A DNA stretch of 12,403 bases from an uncultured Paraburkholderia sp. GTDB lineage: Bacteria > Pseudomonadota > Gammaproteobacteria > Burkholderiales > Burkholderiaceae. Location of the stretch: NCBI GenBank assembly GCA_937917025.1, contig CALFSF010000138.1, forward strand, positions 1 to 12,403, given 5' to 3'. A model generated the notes under the pieces. The model saw only the letters and a program-made list of their open reading frames with translations. It was not told the DNA's origin and made no database searches. Positions 1 through 5,143 of the stretch are shown here, in pieces. How positions within the stretch are numbered: position 1 is the first letter of the stretch; each line of letters begins with the position of its first letter. The translations under genes and the position numbers were made by a program.

Positions 1-363
1 GTGAACCGAGCGAAACGCGGCGTTGACGTTCAGGTTCAGCACGCGGTCCCACTCGTCCGGATTGCCGTCGACCACTTCGCCGCCGACGTAGGCGCCGGCA
101 TTCGCGTGGAAGATGTCGAGACCGCTGGCGAGAGCAAGGATTTTCGGCAGCATCGCGGAGACTTCCGACGGCTTCAGCAGGTCGACGACGAGCGGCAGCG
201 CGTTCGGACCCAACTCCTTGCAGAGCGACGTGAGCCTGTCCTCTGCGCGGTCGATCAGAACGACCTTCACGCCTTCCGCGATCAGCGCGCGCGTACACGC
301 GAGACCGATGCCGGATGCCGCACCCGTGATGGCGGCAATTTTTCCCTTCAAGGATTCAGTCAT
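1..363 (-). CDS. rbtD: Short-chain dehydrogenase/reductase, ribitol 2-dehydrogenase-like (N-terminal part, runs off left edge)
   Basis: The gene starts at 363 and leaves the window at base 1, so only the first 121 of an expected 240-250 residues are visible. The Rossmann nucleotide-binding motif TGAASGIG lies at residues 13-20. An Asp at about residue 38, at the end of the second strand (VVLID), indicates NAD rather than NADP. The NAG motif is at 88-90 and the structural Asn of the family is near residue 112. The stretches DIFHANAGAYVGG and WDRVLNLNVNAAF closely match what I recall of Klebsiella ribitol 2-dehydrogenase (ribitol to D-ribulose, NAD-linked, cytosolic), but no search was run. The catalytic Ser-Tyr-Lys lies outside the window. 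A GGGAG ribosome site sits 8 nt before the ATG. It follows the permease gene by 41 nt, so it is probably the fourth gene of the transport operon and oxidises the imported polyol. The SDR assignment is firm; the exact substrate is inferred. Confidence 0.8.
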   Translation of the reverse strand, partial: MTESLKGKIAAITGAASGIGLACTRALIAEGVKVVLIDRAEDRLTSLCKELGPNALPLVVDLLKPSEVSAMLPKILALASGLDIFHANAGAYVGGEVVDGNPDEWDRVLNLNVNAAFRSVH

Positions 364-404
364 TTAATGCACTCCCATGCAAGACGTTTGCTGCATTGAT
401 CGAA

Positions 405-1688
405 TCACGCGCGGCCATGCGACACGCGCGACTGCCGGGCGAGCGAATCGACGATCACCGCGATCGCCAGCACCGCGCCGGTGATCATGAAGCGCAGCGA
501 CGACGACAGGTTCAGGAGCGTCAAGCCGCTCGCAATCGACTGGATCACGATGATCCCCAGCACCGCCGAATACGCACTGCCGCGTCCACCGAAGAGACTC
601 GTGCCGCCGATCACGGCCGCCGCGATGGCGTTCAGGTTCACGTCGCCGCTGCCGGCCTGCTGGCTCGCCGAGGCGAGCCGCGCCGCCGTCAGCACGCCGC
701 CGAGCGCGGCGAGGCTGGCGCACAGCACGAAGGCGCTGGTGTAGATGGCGTCGACCTTGATGCCGGCCCGCCTCGCGGCCTCGTGATTGCCGCCGACCGC
801 ATGCATCGAGCGGCCCCAGCGCGTCCGCATGAGCGCGTAGTCCATCGCGACCGCGATGCCGAGGAAGACCCCGAACATCAGCGGAACGCCCCGTCCCTGG
901 TTGAGGTAGGCAACCACCGCTTCCAGCAGCACGGTGATGGCCACGCTGCGCACGAGCAGGCTGCTCACCGAGGGCGCCGAGAGTTGGGACGCGCTGCGGC
1001 GCTCGCGTGTGCGCAGCCCGAGCACCAGCATCACGACACCGGGTACCAGCGCAAGAACGTAGGACACGACAGCGGGGATGATGATGAGCTGCCCGAGGTT
1101 CACCATCGCCGAGCCGTACGGCAGGTTGATCGACCCGGTGGCGCCGAGCACGTAGAGCTGCAAGCCGAGGATCGCGAGCAGCCCGGCGAGCGTCGCGACG
1201 AAGCTCGGCATGCCGAGGCGGTTGAGCAGCACCGCGTACAGGACGCCGACGAGCGCGCCAACGGCGACGGCGGCGACGATGGCGAGCAGCACCGGCCAGC
1301 CGTGATTGACCCACAGCATGCCGACGAGCGCCGAAGCGAAGCCGCTCATCGAGCCCACCGACAGGTCGATCTGCCCGACCATCAGCACGCAGACGATGCC
1401 GAGCGAGATCACGCCGACCGTCGAGCAGTCGAACAGCAGGTTGACCAGATTGTCGGCCGAGAGGAAGACGGGGTTCAGGCTGGTGAACACGGTCCAGATG
1501 ATGATCAGGCCCGCGATGACCGGCAGCGCGCCCAGATCGCCCGAGCGCACCCGCGAGACGAAGGCGGCGACAGCGTCGCCGATCCCGGTCACGTGTTTGA
1601 CGCGGACATCGCTGCGGTCGAGGAGCGTGGACGGCTGCGGCGCGCCTTGCGTTTCAGGCGGGGAGCCGTCTTTGATTTCGTTGCTCAT
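405..1688 (-). CDS. Sugar/polyol ABC transporter, inner-membrane permease (XylH/RbsC family)
   Basis: This 427-residue protein is a carbohydrate-uptake ABC permease of the BPD_transp_2 family. A hydrophilic N-terminal stretch of about 50 residues precedes a long series of hydrophobic segments, beginning LPVIAGLIIIWTVF near residue 55. Conserved landmarks are GQIDLSVGS (105-113), the cytoplasmic coupling-loop sequence GGNHEAARRAGI (299-310) and AAAVIGGTSLFGGRGS (356-371). The length and the charged insert near 225-240 (RTRERR) fit the longer XylH-like branch better than the roughly 320-residue RbsC type. It presumably forms the channel energised by the ATPase encoded just upstream and supplied by the periplasmic binding protein. 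Its ATG lies 14 nt after the ATPase stop, with AAGGA 6 nt upstream. The family is certain; the substrate (ribitol or another pentitol or pentose) is inferred from the neighbouring dehydrogenase. Confidence 0.93.
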   Translation of the reverse strand: MSNEIKDGSPPETQGAPQPSTLLDRSDVRVKHVTGIGDAVAAFVSRVRSGDLGALPVIAGLIIIWTVFTSLNPVFLSADNLVNLLFDCSTVGVISLGIVCVLMVGQIDLSVGSMSGFASALVGMLWVNHGWPVLLAIVAAVAVGALVGVLYAVLLNRLGMPSFVATLAGLLAILGLQLYVLGATGSINLPYGSAMVNLGQLIIIPAVVSYVLALVPGVVMLVLGLRTRERRSASQLSAPSVSSLLVRSVAITVLLEAVVAYLNQGRGVPLMFGVFLGIAVAMDYALMRTRWGRSMHAVGGNHEAARRAGIKVDAIYTSAFVLCASLAALGGVLTAARLASASQQAGSGDVNLNAIAAAVIGGTSLFGGRGSAYSAVLGIIVIQSIASGLTLLNLSSSLRFMITGAVLAIAVIVDSLARQSRVSHGRA

Positions 1689-1702
1689 GATCGTTCCTTG
1701 GT

Positions 1703-2506
1703 TCAGACACCCTGCTCGGCCTGGCGACGGCCGGCGCGACGTGATACGGCGTTTTCGGTCGCGCCGGTGATGGCGGCCACCAGTTCTTCATTCGACGAGT
1801 CGGGATAGAAGACGCCATTGTTGCGGCCGAGCCGCAGCACCACGATCCGGTCGGCCACGGCGCGCACGTCCTCCATGTTGTGGCTGATCATGATGACCGC
1901 ATGGCCGCGGTCGCGGACCCGCTCGATCAGGTTCAGCACCTCGGCGGTCTGCGCCACGCCGAGCGCCGCCGTCGGCTCGTCGAGCATGATCAGCTTCGGG
2001 TCGAGCAGCAGCGAGCGCGCGATCGCCACGGTCTGGCGTTGCCCGCCCGACAGCGACGCGACCACGTCCCGCACGCTCGGGATGCGCGCCGACAGTTCGT
2101 TCAGAAGCGTCCAGGCCTTCACCTCCATGGCGACCTCGTCGAGGCGCAGCGGATTCAGCTCGCGCCCGAGATAGATGTTCGCGACGACATCGAGGTTTTC
2201 GCACAAGGCGAGGTCCTGGAACACCGTGGCGATGCCGAGATCGAGCGCCGCGCCCGGATTGGCGAGCGTGACCGGCTGGCCGCGGAACGTGATCGAGCCG
2301 GTGCTGGGTTGATGGACGCCGGCGAGCACTTTCACCAGCGTCGATTTCCCGGCGCCGTTGTCGCCCACCAGCGCGACGACTTCGCCGGCATGCACGTCGA
2401 GCTCGATGTCCGTCAGGGCCGAGACCGCTCCGAAGTTCTTCGAGACGCCGCGCAGGCTCAGCACCAGCTCGCCGGGCCCGGACCGTGTTGTGGAGTTGTC
2501 AGTCAT
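1703..2506 (-). CDS. Sugar/polyol ABC transporter, single-domain ATP-binding protein
   Basis: This 267-residue ABC ATPase would hydrolyse ATP at the cytoplasmic face to drive import through the adjacent permease. Visible motifs are Walker A GDNGAGKST (48-56), Q-loop Gln at about 97 (VFQDLA), the signature LSGGQRQ (152-158), Walker B LIMLDE (172-177) followed by PTAALG, and the switch His at about 209 (MISHNM). Only one nucleotide-binding domain is present. XylG and RbsA have two fused domains of about 500 residues, whereas this protein has the length of the FrcA-like branch and probably acts as a homodimer. The C-terminal tail (SRRAGRR) is basic and short. The start at 2506 has GAGG about 10 nt upstream. 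It lies 68 nt after the binding-protein gene, with a strong hairpin between them, and 14 nt before the permease gene, so it belongs to the same operon. Confidence 0.95.
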   Translation of the reverse strand: MTDNSTTRSGPGELVLSLRGVSKNFGAVSALTDIELDVHAGEVVALVGDNGAGKSTLVKVLAGVHQPSTGSITFRGQPVTLANPGAALDLGIATVFQDLALCENLDVVANIYLGRELNPLRLDEVAMEVKAWTLLNELSARIPSVRDVVASLSGGQRQTVAIARSLLLDPKLIMLDEPTAALGVAQTAEVLNLIERVRDRGHAVIMISHNMEDVRAVADRIVVLRLGRNNGVFYPDSSNEELVAAITGATENAVSRRAGRRQAEQGV

Positions 2507-2532
2507 TTGACGGATACCTCATGATGAGTAAA

Positions 2533-2556
2533 GGGGCCCGGCACGCGCCGGGCCCC
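2533..2556 (-). terminator. GC-rich intercistronic hairpin between binding-protein and ATPase genes
   Basis: A perfect inverted repeat GGGGCCCGGC / GCCGGGCCCC (10-bp stem, 4-nt loop) lies 18 nt past the binding-protein stop and 26 nt before the ATPase start. On the transcribed minus strand it is followed by only TTTACT, so it is at best a partial terminator. In comparable ABC operons such hairpins protect the upstream message from 3' decay or cause partial termination, giving more binding protein than ATPase. That role is inferred; the structure is directly visible. Confidence 0.7.
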
Positions 2557-2574
2557 GTCCTGCCCCGCGCCGGA

Positions 2575-3633
2575 TCAGTTCGTGATGCCCAGCTTCTTGC
2601 ACCCTTCGGCATAGCGGTCGGTACACAGGTCCTTCGCGCTCGCGAAGCCCTTGTCGACCACTTCCGCCTTGAGGTTCTTCGCCGTGATGACCGCCGGCTT
2701 GAAGAGCTGGGACGGCGTGTTGAAGAGCGTCGTTTCACCCTTCGGGGTCTGGCCGGACAGGAAGCCGACGGCCACCTTCGCCGCCGCCGCCGCGACGATC
2801 TCGCTCGGCTTCAGGATCGTGTTGTACTCGTCGCCCGCGATGATCAGTTGCAGCCCTGCAATCGTTGCGTCGTTGCCGGTCACGGGTGGCACCGGGTTCA
2901 CGCCCGCCGCCTTGAACGCCGCGATGGCGCCGCCGCCCGTGCCGTCGTTGGCGGCCACGACGCCGACAATCTTCGAGCCGAAGCGGGTGATCTGGCCGCT
3001 GACCCACTGCTGCGCCTTCGGCGGCGCCCAGTCCGGCGTGTCGTACTCGGCCAGGGTCTTGTAGCCGCTACCCTGCAAGCCGGAATGGATGCCCTTTTTG
3101 ATCAGTCCCGCCGCCGCGTCGGTCGGCGAACCGTTGACCTCGAGCACGCCGCCCTTGCTGGTCGACACGCCCGTTTCCTTCAGGTGCTGGACGAGCGACT
3201 GCGCGATGGCGCGGCCGATGTTTTCGTTGTCGAACGACACGTAGTAGTTGGCCGGCGTCGAAGGAACAGGGCGGTCATAGGCGATCACCTTGATCCCCTG
3301 GCTTTGCGCCATATGGACGAGCGACGCGGCAGCCGTCGAGTCCACCGGGTCGAGGACGATCACCTTCGCGCCCTGTGCGATCACCGAATTGAATTGCTGC
3401 TGCTGCATGGCGACGTCGGCATTGGCGTTCTGGTAGAGCACCCTGCAGTCGGGGCAGAGCTTGCTCATTTCGGCCTTGAAGCCGGGGAAGTCGTGCTGTT
3501 CGTAACGCGTCGACGCCTGGTCGGGCATCAGGAACGCAACGGTGCCACTGGGCGCGGCCATGGCCGCCGTGGCGCTCATCAGGCTGAGGCAGAGCGCGCT
3601 GGCGCGAATCAGTTGGTTCGGAAGGCGGGTCAT
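2575..3633 (-). CDS. Periplasmic sugar/polyol-binding protein of the ABC transporter (XylF/RbsB-like)
   Basis: This 352-residue exported binding protein belongs to the periplasmic-binding-protein type 1 family (Peripla_BP_4). The N-terminus is a classical signal peptide: a short positive region, a hydrophobic stretch LCLSLMSATAAMA, and a likely signal-peptidase I cut after Ala26 (AMA-APS). Typical ligand-contact positions are visible: AYDRP around 118-122, AANDGTGGG around 228-235 and TGNDATIAG around 252-260, where Asn replaces the more common Gln of TGQDA. The mature protein has exactly four cysteines, 60 and 63 (LCPDC) and 337 and 345 (LCTDRYAEGC), which could form disulfides in the periplasm. 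It is the first structural gene of the operon. GGAG sits 7 nt before the ATG, and a hairpin follows the stop, as is common for binding proteins made in excess. Its ligand is inferred to be a pentitol or pentose. Confidence 0.94.
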   Translation of the reverse strand: MTRLPNQLIRASALCLSLMSATAAMAAPSGTVAFLMPDQASTRYEQHDFPGFKAEMSKLCPDCRVLYQNANADVAMQQQQFNSVIAQGAKVIVLDPVDSTAAASLVHMAQSQGIKVIAYDRPVPSTPANYYVSFDNENIGRAIAQSLVQHLKETGVSTSKGGVLEVNGSPTDAAAGLIKKGIHSGLQGSGYKTLAEYDTPDWAPPKAQQWVSGQITRFGSKIVGVVAANDGTGGGAIAAFKAAGVNPVPPVTGNDATIAGLQLIIAGDEYNTILKPSEIVAAAAAKVAVGFLSGQTPKGETTLFNTPSQLFKPAVITAKNLKAEVVDKGFASAKDLCTDRYAEGCKKLGITN

Positions 3634-3849
3634 CGAGTGTCTCCGTTATTAGTAAATTCCGGCGGGTGCTGCCGTGGTTGTGAACTTCGTTAGTGCGTGT
3701 AGCGGTGTCCAGAAAAGCGCCAGGCATGCGCTGCGTCGTGATCCGTATACCCGGTAGTGCGAAGTGCGTTCATTCGACGGCGTCAAACGTTGTGATGTGA
3801 TCGACATGGCTATCGAAATCAACGGGCCTCTCCCTGCAAAAAAACCGTG
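3634..3849 (-). promoter_or_regulatory. Promoter/operator region of the ABC transport operon
   Basis: This 216-bp spacer between araC and the binding-protein gene holds no gene. Read on the minus strand, a -10-like TATACG lies at 3749-3744 with no good -35, as is usual for AraC-activated promoters. Over the expected -35 position sits a tandem direct repeat, TAGTGCG-AAGTGCG as written on the plus strand (3755-3768), and a third copy of TAGTGCG lies at 3691-3697. These are candidate AraC half-sites. If the -10 is right, the leader to the first gene is about 100 nt. A TGTGATGTGA motif at 3791-3800 has one good CRP half-site and a poor second half. A run of seven A (T on the minus strand) at 3838-3844 follows the araC stop without a convincing hairpin. 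Confidence 0.4.
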
Positions 3850-4818
3850 CTAGCCGAACGATTCGAGCGCGGCTACCGCATCCGAAGACTCGATCGCGCT
3901 CGCGGCATTGAGCTGCTGATACGCGCGCCATCGCGAAGGCGACATGTCCTTTTGCAGCAGGAACTGCCGGTTGAAATTCGAAAGATTATTGAAGCCGACC
4001 TGGTAGCAGATATCCGTGATATTCAGCTCGCCCGACATCAGCAACTGGCACGCGAGATTGATGCGCAACCGGTTCACGTACTGCACGAACGGCACGCCGG
4101 TATGCCGCCGGAAATATCGTGAGAAGGCACTCACGCTTTGTCCGGTGAGTTCGGCCAGTTCCACTTCTCGCAACTCTTGCGACAGATTCCTGCCGATATA
4201 GGCAAGCACATGATTGATACGGGTCTCGGCATGGCGCGCCGGATCCGCATGATGCGCGGCGCTTGCCAGCTTCACCGGCTCCGGGCTTTGCACGAGCAGG
4301 TCGAGCAACGCAAGAAACAGGGTGATGCGCCGCACGCCTTGTGCATCGAGCATTTCGCGCATGACCGGTTCGGCGGCCGCGCCCGTTTTCGGTGTGAACA
4401 GCACGCCCCACGCCGATGCGTCGAGTAAGGATTCCACGCGCCTGATCTCCGGGAACACCGCGCTGGCGCGTGCGACAAACCCGGCATCGAACTGCAGGAT
4501 GAGGCAGCGTTCATCCACATGCTCGCCTTGCGGCACATGGCTGACCCAGTTGTGCGGCAGATTCGGCCCCGTCATCACGAGATTGCCGGGTGCGAAGTCG
4601 CCGATGTAATCGCCTACGAAGTATTTGCCCGTCGTCGACGTAATGAGCTGAATTTCGTATTCGGGGTGGAAGTGCCAGCGCACCGTGCGATAGGGATAAC
4701 CATGCGACCACACCTTGAACGATTCGTCGCGCGGCACGGCGACCACTTCCAGATCGGGCTGGACGATTCTGGCGCGACGAGTGTCCCTGTGCGCGCTGGC
4801 AGCCCGAATGGTGTGCAT
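3850..4818 (-). CDS. AraC-family transcriptional regulator, probable activator of the polyol ABC operon
   Basis: This 322-residue regulator has an N-terminal cupin-like sensing domain (about 25-115) with the metal/ligand-type sequence WHFHPEYEIQLI at 48-59. It has a C-terminal AraC DNA-binding domain (about 200-300) with two helix-turn-helix units. The first is around 219-240 (ELAELTGQSVSAFSRYFRRH) and the second around 267-290, carrying the hallmark TDICYQVGFNNLSNFNRQF. A short Ala/Ser-rich tail follows. It is encoded immediately upstream of, and in the same direction as, the binding-protein, ATPase, permease and dehydrogenase genes, so it most likely binds their substrate and activates them from the 216-bp spacer. 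The ATG at 4818 is supported by a very strong GGAGGAGG a few nt upstream. A GC-rich hairpin lies in its leader (4850-4875). The family is certain; target and inducer are inferred. Confidence 0.93.
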   Translation of the reverse strand: MHTIRAASAHRDTRRARIVQPDLEVVAVPRDESFKVWSHGYPYRTVRWHFHPEYEIQLITSTTGKYFVGDYIGDFAPGNLVMTGPNLPHNWVSHVPQGEHVDERCLILQFDAGFVARASAVFPEIRRVESLLDASAWGVLFTPKTGAAAEPVMREMLDAQGVRRITLFLALLDLLVQSPEPVKLASAAHHADPARHAETRINHVLAYIGRNLSQELREVELAELTGQSVSAFSRYFRRHTGVPFVQYVNRLRINLACQLLMSGELNITDICYQVGFNNLSNFNRQFLLQKDMSPSRWRAYQQLNAASAIESSDAVAALESFG

Positions 4819-4849
4819 CTGTCCTCCTCCCGATCCATTTTTCCTGCGC

Positions 4850-4875
4850 GGCGCGCATACATCGTATCGCGCGCC
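4850..4875 (-). other. Imperfect hairpin in the araC leader
   Basis: GGCGCGC (4850-4856) and GCGCGCC (4869-4875) pair perfectly, and the inner ATAC / GTAT extend the stem to 11 bp if one C (4868) bulges out, leaving a 3-nt loop. On the araC message it would sit about 20 nt before the AGGAGG ribosome site. It could be a stability or translational control element, or an operator on DNA. I recognise no known riboswitch class. Confidence 0.4.
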
Positions 4876-5040
4876 ACCATGGATGAAAGTTAGCCCTGTC
4901 GTGGCGATATCACCACTGAAATTAAAGCCGCCAACCGATACTTTATTGCATTCGGGTAAATCCTTACGGGCCCCGGAGTCGATTTTTGTGCAACGCGGCG
5001 GCGCGAAAACCGCCGCATAACCCGACAGCCGGATAGCAAG

Positions 5041-5062
5041 ACGGCCACCTTTCGGTGGCCGT
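5041..5062 (-). terminator. Probable transcription terminator of metE
   Basis: The perfect inverted repeat ACGGCCACC / GGTGGCCGT gives a 9-bp stem. On the minus strand the loop is GAAA, a stable GNRA tetraloop closed by C-G. It lies about 80 nt past the metE stop codon and would separate metE from araC, which reads the same way. The following tract (CTTGCTAT) is only weakly T-rich, so intrinsic termination may be incomplete. Confidence 0.6.
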
Positions 5063-5143
5063 GATGTTTACTGATACGTTGTCCGGGTGGGCGTCGGCGC
5101 CGTTAGCATCGAACGTCGCCATCCACGCACGCGGCAAGCGACA

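Larger units (their letters stand above)
4819..5143 (-). promoter_or_regulatory. metE-araC intergenic region (leader and presumed promoter of araC)
   Basis: This stretch of 325 bp carries no convincing gene; short open frames here are overlapping shadows. It contains, from araC outward: the strong araC ribosome site (4821-4830), an imperfect hairpin at 4850-4875, a 16-bp near-palindrome GTGGCGATATCACCAC (4901-4916, 7 of 8 pairs match), and an AT-richer stretch (4917-4960) that could hold the araC promoter. Next come a 7-bp-stem inverted repeat GCGGCGG / CCGCCGC (4995-5001 and 5010-5016) and the metE terminator hairpin (5041-5062). I could not pick one convincing -35/-10 pair. The near-palindrome is a candidate operator for an unknown regulator. 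Confidence 0.4.

Noticed and set aside
396..1808. A 470-codon open frame on the plus strand
   Set aside because: It lies antisense to the permease and ATPase genes, its product is Arg/His/Asp-rich low-complexity of the kind produced by high-GC shadow frames, and it has no recognisable domain.
2485..3693. A 402-codon plus-strand open frame opposite the binding-protein gene
   Set aside because: It is a GC-driven shadow with Arg/His/Val-rich composition; the opposite strand encodes an unmistakable exported binding protein.
3791..3806. Possible CRP site TGTGATGTGATCGACA
   Set aside because: The left half matches TGTGA but the right half (CGACA) is poor, and CRP control of this sort of operon in Burkholderiaceae is uncertain.
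3838..3844. Run of seven A after the araC stop (T-run on the minus strand) as an intrinsic terminator
   Set aside because: No GC-rich stem precedes it on the minus strand; CGAA/TTCG at 3855-3865 is only 4 bp.
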